Positions 1 to 9,859 of a DNA stretch of 64,000 nt are shown here, piece after piece (position 1 is the stretch's first letter; each line of letters begins with the position of its first letter). This stretch comes from an uncultured Lachnospiraceae bacterium. Lineage in GTDB: Bacteria > Bacillota > Clostridia > Lachnospirales > Lachnospiraceae. The position numbers were made by a program, and so were the translations under genes. The notes under the pieces are model-generated. The model had not been told where the DNA came from. It made no database searches and was given only the letters and a program-made list of their open reading frames with translations. The DNA lies in assembly GCA_947245585.1 (NCBI GenBank), contig CAMXPV010000006.1, positions 1 through 64,000 on the forward strand, read 5' to 3'.

Positions 1-119
1 AAAACGGTATTGTGGTTAAGTCTGACTCCTCATCTGACCATAAATGGAGGACAGGAAGTTTGAAAAAAGAATAGTAACTATGATTTTGTAGAAACGAATT
101 TAGAAAATATATTCAAATT

Positions 120-1361
120 TTATTTATCCAACTTAATGATCGCATGGTCTATAGCCGGAAGCGCTGTATAACGCTCATATCCTTTTGCAACGATACTCGG
201 GAAAATATTTGCTAGCACCATCTTTAGTATAGCAAGGGCAGGATGCTTTTCAAACTCTGAAACAAGATCCGATATCGCTTCCATCATACCATAAGTCCAC
301 GCCCCCGCTTCCGTTGTCAGTGCAATAAAATCGCAGCCATTTTTATATTCTTTCAACCGCAAAACAATATTTTTAGACTTGTTACTTTCATATCTGTTAT
401 TATAAAAAGGTACAAACAAATGATCTAAAAAATCCAAATACTCCTGCAATGCCGCAAGAAACCGGCTAAAACTAATCGCTCCCTGCATATATTGCCCCAT
501 TGCCTCCTCATAACGAAGATATTCACCTGATTTCCATACAACATTTATCAGATAATCCGCAGGAAGCAAAGCAAACGCATACAAATTAAAGGAATACCTC
601 CATGAGATATCATATTGTTCCGGTAAATCCAGTTCATAATTGTGTCGTTCTTCCGTTCGACGAAAGCCGTTTAATCCCCTTAAATAATTCAGCTTAAGAT
701 ACTCCGGAATATTATAGTCATAGGAGTTTCTCAACATATCATAAAGGATTCTATATTCTTCGCTTGTTTTTTTATGTGTCTTAAGCGCCTCGTTTTTCAC
801 CATATTATATGTAAGTATCTCCTCACCACTCAGGTGGTTTAAGAGACTTTTGAAAAACAAATTAATTTCATCCGAATATTGCTGCTCAAGACTTTTTCGT
901 ATTTTTTTGGTAAACATTTGTGAAACATCTTTTTCATTCCACCAATAAATATTTTCCTCTTTACATATTTCATCAATCATACTTGAATATTGCTCGCTCG
1001 GTAAATCCACTCCCTTTTTATTGTTCTGTGCATTGCGCAGACTTTGAGAAAAGCAGCCTTTATAATCGTCTCTGGCCGCCAGCTTTATGGAACCCGCCTT
1101 AATCAACTCGGCAAAATCCGCAGGCGGTAATTTCCTATAATCATAGTGTATCCCGCCTTCGCTTTGTAATATCAGGGTTCTCAATGCCCTGTTTAAATTA
1201 ATGGACGAATCGCTTATAACAAATTCCTTAAAGAAAAGCAGCCGCATAATAATATATGCCCGAAGATACACACACGCCTGCCCCCTCTTAATCTTGAATC
1301 GTTCTATCATCTTATCTTCTGAGTTTGTAATCGAATCAAACACAATATCATTGGTTACCAT
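120..1361 (-). CDS. Unknown 413-residue protein, last gene of the leftward unit
   Basis: I do not recognise this protein. It is 413 residues, rich in Tyr, Asn, Glu and Lys, with no signal peptide and no convincing membrane helix. A hydrophobic, aromatic stretch lies around residues 255-275 and another in the C-terminal 40 residues. It looks soluble and mostly helical. The ATG has a strong GGAGGGGG site eight bases upstream. That site lies inside the end of the metallophosphoesterase-GDPD gene, leaving a five-base gap, so the two are probably translationally coupled. The position suggests an accessory role in the glycan pathway, but no function can be assigned. The 119 bases beyond its stop, to the window edge, are AT-rich and show no clear terminator hairpin. 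Confidence 0.8.
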   Translation of the reverse strand: MVTNDIVFDSITNSEDKMIERFKIKRGQACVYLRAYIIMRLLFFKEFVISDSSINLNRALRTLILQSEGGIHYDYRKLPPADFAELIKAGSIKLAARDDYKGCFSQSLRNAQNNKKGVDLPSEQYSSMIDEICKEENIYWWNEKDVSQMFTKKIRKSLEQQYSDEINLFFKSLLNHLSGEEILTYNMVKNEALKTHKKTSEEYRILYDMLRNSYDYNIPEYLKLNYLRGLNGFRRTEERHNYELDLPEQYDISWRYSFNLYAFALLPADYLINVVWKSGEYLRYEEAMGQYMQGAISFSRFLAALQEYLDFLDHLFVPFYNNRYESNKSKNIVLRLKEYKNGCDFIALTTEAGAWTYGMMEAISDLVSEFEKHPALAILKMVLANIFPSIVAKGYERYTALPAIDHAIIKLDK

Positions 1362-1366
1362 AGTCT

Positions 1367-3649
1367 CTACCCCCTCCCCGCTGCCTTCTGAACAAACTGA
1401 TCAATTTTGACGAATACCTTTCTCACCTTACTATAACCAACTCCCAATGTATGCAGCGCCGGATTTTTATGTGCACCACTCCCCTTTTTTCCATTTTCTC
1501 CACTCTTTTCTTCCCCATTGCCACTCCATCCTGAAACAGGCGCTTTCTCTCCTTTTATTACCTCGTAAGCCACATCCGGATAATTGGTTATGATCGCATC
1601 CACGCCAAGTCTCGCCATGCGTTCCATATCCTTTCTATCGTTGACCGTCCATACATGCAGATCAATCCTCATTTCTTTACAGTTCGGTATCAGATCAATA
1701 TACTGCGTATTATGGATAGACGGATGCAATGCTTCCACCTTATTTTCTTTTGCATACTCCGCCATGTGGAGTGTCCCGTCGCAATAGAGAAATCCCACAT
1801 GTACGTCAGGACACAACTCCTTTACCTTCATAATCGAATAGTGATTAAAACTGGAATAAATCACCTGTTCCTGCATCTGCAGTTTGTCCACGAGCCGTAG
1901 TACACTGTCTTCAATTCCATCATAGAAATTTACGCCCGTCTTCAGCTCTATATTCACCGTCATTCCGGTCGGTTTCATAAGCGTAAGCACTTCCTCAAGC
2001 GTTGGAATCCTACAGCCTTTATACTCAGGATGCGTTCTGTTAAAGGCGAATTGCTTCAATTCCTCCAACGTATACTCCACGACCTTTCCGTGTCCGTCGC
2101 TCACCCTGTCGATGGTTTCGTCATGTATCACGACAAGCTGCCGATCCTTTGTAAACTGTACATCCAGTTCAATGCCATCCGCCCCCATCTCTATCGCCAT
2201 CTGAAATGCCTCCAGCGTATTCTCCGGCGCATAACCGGATGCCCCTCTGTGCGCCCATACTTTTGTGGTCTTTTTCTCTTCCATAAGGTTATCCTGCACT
2301 TTCCTTAACTTTCCATCCCTGATTTCCCGATCCGGCCCGGCTCCAAATCTGACAAACCGCAATGTATTCTCCGCCGTATTCACGATTAACGTATCCCACA
2401 GCTCCTGTGTGACAGTATACCTCACCCTCCTGTATGTCTCCGCTCCTTCCGGTTTCTTATCCGTAAAATACTCACACTTTGAACAGCCGATGGAGACAAT
2501 CGGAAACGCCCGCTCCTCAAAAATATAATCCGCATGGGTATGCCCATGTATAAACGCCATGATTCTTCTGTCATGAGTGTTGTGCCATCTCTCCAGTTCC
2601 TCTAGCAGTTTTTCCCCATTACGCACTTCCGATGCCCAATAATCCAATCTTGCGATCGGCGCTTCATGGCTGAATACGATAACACGATACTCATCTGGCA
2701 GCATATGCAGGCTTTGCATGAGCCACGCAATCTCTTCCATAGGAAACCCATATCTCAGTTGTTCCTGCGAATCATAGGAGTGGAGAAAATACAGTCTAAG
2801 CTTCTGCTCTTCATAGTCGTCATAGTACCACAGCCGTTTTCCTTCCTTCCCTTTTGCCGCAACGTCCGCCAGATAGTAATCATAGATTTCCTCCTCTGTC
2901 AGCAAGTCCGGATTCCCCCGAAAGTAATTGGTATCATGATTTCCCACTGTCATATACACTTTAGGCTCAATCCGTCTCATATCATCTAAGATAATATCCG
3001 TATAATATCTGCAATATTCTTTGCTTAAAATCCCATCTCCCAGATCTCCCAGGTGGATAATCGCATCCGGCTGCACCGCATCGTCTACCGCCTTCATCGT
3101 AGCAGCCGTATCTTTCCATGTGCCGTTCACGGTCATATGCGTATCCGCCAACAAAGTGAATACAAGTGATCTCTCTTTGCGACACTTTAAAACAGTGTCA
3201 ATACACTGCCTGATCTCTCTTTGCACATCATGTTTTGTGAGGATTTTTTCTGTCTTCTCTCCCGTCTCAAGCGCAATAATCCGTTCAATATCCAAATCCT
3301 CTTTCGACAGCGGCCCTCTGTCCACTCTTCTAACGCTTATCCGGATATATCCTTCCTGTTCAAATCTGGTCTCTTCCTGCGTATACCTCCCGCCTATGGT
3401 AGACATTTTTTTTACATAGTCCGACCAATTCTGCTCCTCCTGATAAAGATAGGAGTAGATATAGTCCTCCTGCCATCTCGTTGTATAAAACGCATAGGCA
3501 TACTCATAGAAGGCATCTTTGACTCTGAGAAGCGTACCTTTATCCACATAATAGAACAAGACACTGCTCATCACAGTGTCTTCCCCGTCCCTTATCTTTC
3601 CATTGTCCGCATCAATACCTTTTCCAATGTGCATCTTAACCTTACTCAT
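1367..3649 (-). CDS. Calcineurin-like metallophosphoesterase fused to glycerophosphodiester phosphodiesterase
   Basis: This is a two-domain phosphodiesterase of 760 residues. After an unassigned N-terminal 150 residues, the metallophosphoesterase domain shows the full metal-binding set: DTH at 169-171, GD at 201-202, GNHD at 236-239, H328 and GHTH at 369-372. A complete GDPD domain follows from about residue 464, with HRG at 467-469, ENT at 476-478, the E494/D496 pair, H509 and E568. GDPD enzymes hydrolyse glycerophosphodiesters to glycerol 3-phosphate and an alcohol. Each domain is common; their fusion is less so. There is no signal peptide, so it should act in the cytosol. The gene overlaps the upstream ABC transporter by eight bases. 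With the CTP-transferase fusion two genes upstream it suggests glycerol-phosphate or polyol-phosphate chemistry in this glycan (inference). The last 60 residues are Gly/Lys-rich and probably disordered. Confidence 0.9.
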   Translation of the reverse strand: MSKVKMHIGKGIDADNGKIRDGEDTVMSSVLFYYVDKGTLLRVKDAFYEYAYAFYTTRWQEDYIYSYLYQEEQNWSDYVKKMSTIGGRYTQEETRFEQEGYIRISVRRVDRGPLSKEDLDIERIIALETGEKTEKILTKHDVQREIRQCIDTVLKCRKERSLVFTLLADTHMTVNGTWKDTAATMKAVDDAVQPDAIIHLGDLGDGILSKEYCRYYTDIILDDMRRIEPKVYMTVGNHDTNYFRGNPDLLTEEEIYDYYLADVAAKGKEGKRLWYYDDYEEQKLRLYFLHSYDSQEQLRYGFPMEEIAWLMQSLHMLPDEYRVIVFSHEAPIARLDYWASEVRNGEKLLEELERWHNTHDRRIMAFIHGHTHADYIFEERAFPIVSIGCSKCEYFTDKKPEGAETYRRVRYTVTQELWDTLIVNTAENTLRFVRFGAGPDREIRDGKLRKVQDNLMEEKKTTKVWAHRGASGYAPENTLEAFQMAIEMGADGIELDVQFTKDRQLVVIHDETIDRVSDGHGKVVEYTLEELKQFAFNRTHPEYKGCRIPTLEEVLTLMKPTGMTVNIELKTGVNFYDGIEDSVLRLVDKLQMQEQVIYSSFNHYSIMKVKELCPDVHVGFLYCDGTLHMAEYAKENKVEALHPSIHNTQYIDLIPNCKEMRIDLHVWTVNDRKDMERMARLGVDAIITNYPDVAYEVIKGEKAPVSGWSGNGEEKSGENGKKGSGAHKNPALHTLGVGYSKVRKVFVKIDQFVQKAAGRG

Positions 3650-5465
3650 GATCCGAATCCTTTCCCATATGTTCTACTGGCGCTCTCTCCACCTCTTTCT
3701 CAAGCTGCTCGTAAGTAACCCGGGTAATATTGCCCTCATCAACACGGTATATGGTATCGCAGTTGCGCACTGTGGTAATGCGGTGCGCAATGATAATCAT
3801 CGTCTTATGTCCCAGAAGATGCTCGATCGATTCCATCACAGCCTTCTCCGTCTCATTGTCAAGCGCCGATGTCGCTTCATCCAGGACCAATATATCGGGA
3901 TTATTATATAATGCCCTTGCAATGCCGATTCTCTGTCTTTGTCCGCCGGATAATCTTGCACCCCGCTCCCCGATCTTGGTATCCAGTCCTTCTGGAAGTC
4001 CTTCCACAAATTCTTTGAGCTGTGCCTGTTCCAGTGCTTCCCACACCTTGTCATCCACGGAATCATCCACGTTTAGGCCGAAAGCCACATTGTTGCGAAT
4101 GGTATCGTCCGACAAAAAGATAAACTGCGGGATATATCCCAACATATTTGACCACTCATCTATATGATGGTCAATATCCTTACCGTCACAAAGAATTTTC
4201 CCTTCCTGTAACTGCATGATTCCGAGAAATACATCGGCAAGTGTTGTTTTGCCTGCACCCGAAGGACCGACAAAAGCAACCGCCTCTCCCCTATGAATCG
4301 TAAGATTCACCCCTGATAAAACTTCCCGTTCCGTATTCGGATAGACATAATGGATGTTTTCCATCTCTATCTTATCACGAAAAGTCAGCTCTTTCTCTTT
4401 CTTTCCGATCTCCGCAATCTGTGCTCTCCGATACTTATGCTCCTCGCAGATCTTCATATCATGATAGACATTATCCATGAACGGATAATTAAAAATAATC
4501 TGATTCAGGCACCCGTTAATCATACTGATTCTAGGGAATAACCGGAACAATGCCATTGCAAATACGGAAAGCTGTGGCACAAACGTGTAGACATCCACAC
4601 CGGCACGCAGCCTGACTGTAATCAGCATTAAGATAACCACCACACAAAAACACTCCAGAATCAAATGTGGAATCTGGTTGATAAAACTGAATATTTTCTG
4701 TACACGGATAAATGTCCCATAATACTGCGCATAATTATCCACAAAGTATTGTTCCCGCTTAAGAATTTTGATCTCCTTCGCCCCGCCAAACGCCTGTTGA
4801 AGCCACTGCGTCATCTTTCCCTGTGCTTCCTGCGCCTGTGTTCCATAGGAAAAGGACCTGGCCTTGTTCCATCTGACAAAAATTCCCACGAAAGCAACCA
4901 TAACCGCGATCAAACACATAGATAAAACAAAGTCCGCAATCAGGATATATAAGCCAAAGATAAGCATCATAAAGCATCCTGACAGCATAATCAAACACTG
5001 CATGACAAGATCAAAAAACCCGTTCACGTCCGCCCCTACACCGCGCATCAATACCGCCGAATTCTTCTCCAGAAAAAAGGAATAGGGTTCCTGCATATAT
5101 GCCTGCATAAGCCGGACACCGATATTCTTTTGATTGTTAAAGACAAATGCATTTCTGGCATAATAGGCAGCCGCATTAAACAGATTCTTAAACAGATAAA
5201 CACCAATCACAGCTATCGCCAATACCGTCAGAAAATCGTTGTTGCTCTGTATGTGGAATGCCTGATAAGCCCGGCTCAAAAACGGATTTGTATGAATCAT
5301 CTCCTGATTTAATACCACACCAATAAACGGATAGATGGAAACGATGCCCAACAGCTCAACAAACGCTTCCATAATCAGCAAGACAACCATTCCTAATAGT
5401 TGTTTTTTTTGCCCCTTCGTAAAAATGTAATCAATCTTCATCCATATGTCTTTTACAACACCCAT
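3642..5465 (-). CDS. ABC exporter half-transporter, PglK/MsbA-type flippase (copy 1)
   Basis: This is a fused permease-ATPase of 607 residues, the usual length for a homodimeric type IV ABC exporter. The N-terminal 340 residues carry about six membrane helices. The nucleotide-binding domain has Walker A GPSGAGKTT at about 400-408, the Q-loop at PQF, the signature LSGGQ at about 505-509, Walker B ILVLDE, and the switch histidine in AHRIT. Members next to glycosyltransferases (for example Campylobacter PglK) flip lipid-linked oligosaccharides across the membrane, and that is the likely role here. The ATG abuts the stop of the upstream fusion gene with no gap, and its own stop overlaps the next gene, so co-translation is expected. 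Two more exporters of this type lie in the window. Substrate is unknown. Confidence 0.92.
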   Translation of the reverse strand: MGVVKDIWMKIDYIFTKGQKKQLLGMVVLLIMEAFVELLGIVSIYPFIGVVLNQEMIHTNPFLSRAYQAFHIQSNNDFLTVLAIAVIGVYLFKNLFNAAAYYARNAFVFNNQKNIGVRLMQAYMQEPYSFFLEKNSAVLMRGVGADVNGFFDLVMQCLIMLSGCFMMLIFGLYILIADFVLSMCLIAVMVAFVGIFVRWNKARSFSYGTQAQEAQGKMTQWLQQAFGGAKEIKILKREQYFVDNYAQYYGTFIRVQKIFSFINQIPHLILECFCVVVILMLITVRLRAGVDVYTFVPQLSVFAMALFRLFPRISMINGCLNQIIFNYPFMDNVYHDMKICEEHKYRRAQIAEIGKKEKELTFRDKIEMENIHYVYPNTEREVLSGVNLTIHRGEAVAFVGPSGAGKTTLADVFLGIMQLQEGKILCDGKDIDHHIDEWSNMLGYIPQFIFLSDDTIRNNVAFGLNVDDSVDDKVWEALEQAQLKEFVEGLPEGLDTKIGERGARLSGGQRQRIGIARALYNNPDILVLDEATSALDNETEKAVMESIEHLLGHKTMIIIAHRITTVRNCDTIYRVDEGNITRVTYEQLEKEVERAPVEHMGKDSDHE

Positions 5466-6812
5466 TTAGTTTTCTCTTTCCTCTCTTTTTCTGAGAAACC
5501 TCTCCATGATTCCTGCCATGGCGATTGACTCTTCCTTGGTAAACTTATAAGCGCGCCCCTGATGCCCGTTAATCATATACACAAAATCGCTGATCTCATA
5601 GCGAAGGCCATTCCCCAGAAATTTTGCAAAATGCTTTTCCCTTTTATTCGGATCCTCAAACCTGACCTCAAAGGACTGTGTGAGCCACCACGGAGATTCC
5701 GCAAGGATATAGCCTTTGGTGCCGGAAATCAGCAGCTGTCCTTCTGATTTTACCCCCAAACCGGTCTTGGATAAAGCAAACGCATTGTCATAGATAAAAG
5801 TTGCCTTCGTATAGAGGTCAATTCCGTTCTCCGCCAAAATACTGTCAAAGCGGATTTCTTTATATTCCGTTCCCAACAATTTAATAACAGGCAATAATGT
5901 ATAACTGCCAAGCTCCGTGAATCCCCCGCCGTATGCCTGGTCCGTCATTTCCCGCACGCCTTTACTGGTCAGTTTTGTAAAGCAAGCTTCCACATCCTTG
6001 ACCTCGCCGATTAACCCGCTCTTGGCAATGCTGATCATCTGATTGAAGCCGGGCGCATAAGCTGTCTTGACAGCCTCCATTAAAATAAGATTCTTCTCCT
6101 CCGCCATTTGATACAGCTCTTCCGCCTGGCTGCCTCGAAATACCATAGGCTTTTCACACAACACATGTTTGCCGTGCTCCAAAGCCGTCTTAACATAGTC
6201 GTAATGGGTTGCATGGGGAGACGCCACATATACGGCATCTATATTCTCCATAAATTTTTCTATATCGTCTGTTGCCATCGCCAATTCAAACCATTTAGCA
6301 TAAGCCTCTGCGCTCTCGATATGCGGATTATACGCACCATACAATTCTGCTCCGCTGATACGCCTCGCTTCCGGAACAAAACGCTTGGCAATGCGCCCCG
6401 TACCAATCACGCCAATCTTAAGGAGTTCCCTGTCCCGCTGCCTCAACAAGGTTGAGGACACATTCTTCGTCCGATCCAGATATACAACCTCGCAATAGTC
6501 TTTCAGGTAATCAAATTTTCCTGTCCAGTCTGATCCCACCGTAAAGATATCAATCCCGAACCGCAGAATATCCTCTATTTTTTGACCGTTATGATCTTCG
6601 ACCACAACCTCATCGACAAACCCGGTGTTCCTTACGTTATCAATTCTTTCTATGAGGGAGTCCACGACATTCAATTTACCCCGTGACTCATCATACTGTT
6701 CTGTCGTAACTCCTACAATCAGATAATCTCCCAATGCCTTCGCTCTCTGCAGTAAACGGTAATGCCCTTCATGAAATAAATCAAACGATCCATAAGTGAT
6801 TACTTTCTTCAT
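5466..6812 (-). CDS. TagD-like cytidylyltransferase fused to Gfo/Idh/MocA oxidoreductase
   Basis: This is a bifunctional enzyme of 448 residues. Residues 1-130 are a glycerol-3-phosphate cytidylyltransferase-type nucleotidyltransferase with the HEGH signature near residue 14 and the RTKNVSST motif near 115-122 that binds the nucleotide in TagD. From about residue 132 a Gfo/Idh/MocA oxidoreductase begins with the GVIGTGRIA dinucleotide loop and contains the family EKPM motif. The predicted reaction is oxidation or reduction of a small sugar or polyol phosphate coupled to CDP activation. Such a fused enzyme could make a CDP-polyol such as CDP-glycerol for phosphodiester-linked substituents. The substrate is inference; the domains are plain. 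The start has GAGGATACGGA just before the ATG. It sits between a GT2 gene and an ABC flippase. Confidence 0.88.
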   Translation of the reverse strand: MKKVITYGSFDLFHEGHYRLLQRAKALGDYLIVGVTTEQYDESRGKLNVVDSLIERIDNVRNTGFVDEVVVEDHNGQKIEDILRFGIDIFTVGSDWTGKFDYLKDYCEVVYLDRTKNVSSTLLRQRDRELLKIGVIGTGRIAKRFVPEARRISGAELYGAYNPHIESAEAYAKWFELAMATDDIEKFMENIDAVYVASPHATHYDYVKTALEHGKHVLCEKPMVFRGSQAEELYQMAEEKNLILMEAVKTAYAPGFNQMISIAKSGLIGEVKDVEACFTKLTSKGVREMTDQAYGGGFTELGSYTLLPVIKLLGTEYKEIRFDSILAENGIDLYTKATFIYDNAFALSKTGLGVKSEGQLLISGTKGYILAESPWWLTQSFEVRFEDPNKREKHFAKFLGNGLRYEISDFVYMINGHQGRAYKFTKEESIAMAGIMERFLRKREEREN

Positions 6813-6843
6813 TCCGTATCCTCATCCTTATAAAAAAATTTTT

Positions 6844-7797
6844 TCAGCTGTTCGTCTCATCAAAATTAATTCTTTTTTCTTCTACAACAATCGGCCGGTG
6901 AATCACCCTTGTATTAATATTCAAAACATACTCTCCCAAAAAGCCTATAAAGAAAAGCTGTATGGAGCCAAGCAGGAAGATACCGATAATCATAGGCGCA
7001 TATCCGGCCTGAAAATTATCCCAATACAACAATTTCAGAACCAGATAAACAAGCGCCACACAAAAACTGATAAAACCCACAATAAATCCCATAAGAGTCG
7101 CCAATCTCAGTCCCACCTTCGTATAAGACGTAAAGCTCAGCATTGCGGCATCGTACAAGCTGTAAAAATTATTGTGAGTCTTTCCCGCTTTCCTCTTTGC
7201 CTGCTCATATTCCACTTCAATCATATTAAACCCAGCCCCATATTCTGCCACAATACCCCTTAAAAACGGGAGCGGATCATTCAGCCCCCTAAGCAACGCG
7301 ATAAATGTCTTATCATACAGGCCAAACCCGGTAAAATGTTCTATCATTTTGACCGAGGACATGTTTTTGATGGTTTTATAATACATGGTTCTCAGAAAAT
7401 AAATCAAACCCGGTTCTTTGCTGGAGGTTTTGATTCCGCTGACAACCTTATGGCCTTTTTCCCACTCTTCCACAAACCGGGGAATCAACTCCACCGGATC
7501 CTGAAAATCACAGGACAAACTGATCGTACAGTCTCCCGTTGTCTGGCACATGCCATAAAATGGCGAGTTAAATTGTCCGAAATTGGTCACATTAAAAATA
7601 GCCTTTATCTTCTTATTTCCCGCACAGATTTCTTCCAACTTCTCCCTGGTACCGTCAGTGGAACAATTGTCAATAAAGACAATTTCATAATCATATCGGC
7701 TCAACGCCTCTTCCAACACATTCACAACCGCAAAACTCATCGGTCCCACATTTTCTACTTCATTATAACAGGGAATCAAAATACTTATTTTTTTCAT
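6844..7797 (-). CDS. GT2 glycosyltransferase, GtrB/DPM1-like, with C-terminal membrane helices
   Basis: This is a 317-residue GT-A fold transferase beginning with the hallmark ISILIPCYNE. It has a DNCSTDGT motif near 45-52 and a D-based donor site in SCDFQDP. Two long hydrophobic helices fill residues 220-300. This layout is typical of enzymes that move a sugar from a nucleotide to polyprenyl phosphate, whose product then feeds a GT-C enzyme on the outer face. The gene next upstream is a GT-C-like membrane protein, which fits. I chose the ATG at 7797 because AAAGGTGG lies a few bases before it. A longer reading from 7827 would overlap the upstream gene and lacks a comparable site. Confidence 0.88.
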   Translation of the reverse strand: MKKISILIPCYNEVENVGPMSFAVVNVLEEALSRYDYEIVFIDNCSTDGTREKLEEICAGNKKIKAIFNVTNFGQFNSPFYGMCQTTGDCTISLSCDFQDPVELIPRFVEEWEKGHKVVSGIKTSSKEPGLIYFLRTMYYKTIKNMSSVKMIEHFTGFGLYDKTFIALLRGLNDPLPFLRGIVAEYGAGFNMIEVEYEQAKRKAGKTHNNFYSLYDAAMLSFTSYTKVGLRLATLMGFIVGFISFCVALVYLVLKLLYWDNFQAGYAPMIIGIFLLGSIQLFFIGFLGEYVLNINTRVIHRPIVVEEKRINFDETNS

Positions 7798-7807
7798 TTT
7801 TCCACCT

Positions 7808-9811
7808 TTAATACAGCTTGCAGACAATCATTTGCTCATTTTCAAATAAAATTTCTCCCTTACCGGGTGGACAGCTAAACTGTCCAAGATATTTATTGAA
7901 AACAATATAGTCCACTCCCATGTTAGAATACTGATCAAACTCTTCCGCCTCTTCAAGGTATCCTTCCATCCCTACCAATTCTCGTTCCGTAAGGCTGTAA
8001 AACAAATCCCTTTCCTCTCCAATACGAAGACGATTGGTTAAAACCAATACCTCTGGCTCCGTATTCGTTCTGATCCATTCATAGGCATACCATTCGTCAT
8101 AGTCTACCTTCAATCCACCGTACTTATCATCTATTATATTATCATGAAAAATCCATAAATTATCAAGCCCCGTTACCAAACATTTCCGAAACTCACCACC
8201 GGAATCAAAGCAAACTGCAAATATCACAGCTGCACTGCATAACACTGTCATAATTACCGACTGAAGCCTGCACGATATACCGCCTAAAAAAATAGTTTCC
8301 CATAAACACCCTGTCAACAGCGCGGCAAACGGAAACACGGTCAATGTAAAATACATTTCAGAATGCCCGTAATATACTATGAAAGATCCGAGCATAATAC
8401 CCGCCATTGTCATAGAAAATAAAATCAAGTACTCCTTTTTTATACTCTTACGAACAATAGAATAACATATAAATACTATCATAGGCAGCATAGTCCATGG
8501 ATTGATGTATAAAAAATGCCGCACAAATCCCACCGTACTTTTCAAACCCTTGTCTAACAAGGATTCCTTTGGCTCCTGTATTTTTCCGGATGTTCCATCG
8601 CTTATTTCAATTGTATCCCCGGAGCCATCCTCGGTTATTTCGACTATATCTCCCGCATTCTCTCCTCTGGAGGCCAAGTAATCCGCCGCCGTATCGCTAT
8701 AGGATTGTGCAGCAGATGACAGATAGAGATACATTAATCCAAATCCCAAAAAAGCGCCAATAAAATAGACCACTGCAATTTTCCTTTTTTTCTGTATCCA
8801 AAAGGAATACATACACGCCAAGACAACACCGACAAAAATGACCGCTCCCGTTGCACCCTTTGTTCCAGTACAACAAACTAACAGCGCCACCGTCATGAGG
8901 AATTTATGAAAATCGAATTCCTCATCCAACTGTATCAATATCAATAATATAGTCAAGACTCCCAAACTTTGGGCAATATGATAAGACATGGGAACCAGAT
9001 AGATATGCCAAATATACGTAACTATTGATTGATTTTCAAGCCCGGTAGAAAAAAGAATCAGAAACAATGCGATAATCTGAGCCTTCTTATTTCTTATGAA
9101 TCGATCCACTATGACATAAGAAGACAAGCCCCAAAAAACAGATGCCTCAATATGCGAATACTGTGAGGCCATCCCAAACGCCGAAATATCCGTCAGTCTT
9201 GCTGCTGCTGCCTGTTGAATCATCCCCAAATAATGATACGGTCTGTCCTTTAATAGCTCTATAAAACCTGAAGCCTCCCCTCTGAATATCGCAATTCTTC
9301 TTACCCAAAACAAATAATCTGGATGATACCTGTTACTTTCGCCAATATAGGGAATTCTCCATCTCAACGAAGATACGATAAGAGAAATAACAAAAACAGC
9401 CAAAATCGCACAAATCCACATTCGGTCAAACGACGCTTCCTTGTCGCTGTCACTTTCCCGGTGAACAACATGATTCCATACAACAGCAAGCGAAACTGCC
9501 GCTATAACTGCAAAAAACACCTTAAGAAATCTGCTTCCCACAGTTACCATGATAAACAGATACAACACAATAGTCAGCATATATCCTGCTGCATAAGAAA
9601 ACAGTACCTTCTCAATGGATTTTAAATTTCTCATAGGCATCAAAATCATCACAGCCATTCCAGGAATCAGCAGACAAAAGATCTGAAATCCCCAAAACCG
9701 CAGCCATTCCATTATGCCAGTCTGATGACATAGCCCGGAAATAGCCGTCATAAAAAAAATCATAGCAGCTAGCTGCCAATATTGCTTTAAATATCTATAA
9801 GGTTTTTGCAT
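7808..9811 (-). CDS. Large polytopic membrane protein, probable GT-C-type glycosyltransferase
   Basis: The protein has 667 residues and at least eleven hydrophobic segments from residue 12 to about 550. Between some helices are polar loops, including an acidic insert near 385-410 rich in Asp, Gly and Ser. The C-terminal 110 residues are hydrophilic and contain a segment with Tyr and Trp typical of the extracytoplasmic domains of GT-C transferases. I cannot place it in a named family. Its position directly before a GtrB-like GT2, a pairing seen for polyprenyl-phosphate-sugar donors and their GT-C acceptors, supports a transferase acting on the outer face. It could instead be a polymerase. The ATG is preceded by GAGGAAAAGAGAAAT. 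Confidence 0.72.
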   Translation of the reverse strand: MQKPYRYLKQYWQLAAMIFFMTAISGLCHQTGIMEWLRFWGFQIFCLLIPGMAVMILMPMRNLKSIEKVLFSYAAGYMLTIVLYLFIMVTVGSRFLKVFFAVIAAVSLAVVWNHVVHRESDSDKEASFDRMWICAILAVFVISLIVSSLRWRIPYIGESNRYHPDYLFWVRRIAIFRGEASGFIELLKDRPYHYLGMIQQAAAARLTDISAFGMASQYSHIEASVFWGLSSYVIVDRFIRNKKAQIIALFLILFSTGLENQSIVTYIWHIYLVPMSYHIAQSLGVLTILLILIQLDEEFDFHKFLMTVALLVCCTGTKGATGAVIFVGVVLACMYSFWIQKKRKIAVVYFIGAFLGFGLMYLYLSSAAQSYSDTAADYLASRGENAGDIVEITEDGSGDTIEISDGTSGKIQEPKESLLDKGLKSTVGFVRHFLYINPWTMLPMIVFICYSIVRKSIKKEYLILFSMTMAGIMLGSFIVYYGHSEMYFTLTVFPFAALLTGCLWETIFLGGISCRLQSVIMTVLCSAAVIFAVCFDSGGEFRKCLVTGLDNLWIFHDNIIDDKYGGLKVDYDEWYAYEWIRTNTEPEVLVLTNRLRIGEERDLFYSLTERELVGMEGYLEEAEEFDQYSNMGVDYIVFNKYLGQFSCPPGKGEILFENEQMIVCKLY

Positions 9812-9859
9812 ATTTCTCTTTTCCTCACTGCCGCACAGACCTCTAATAATATATTTCGC

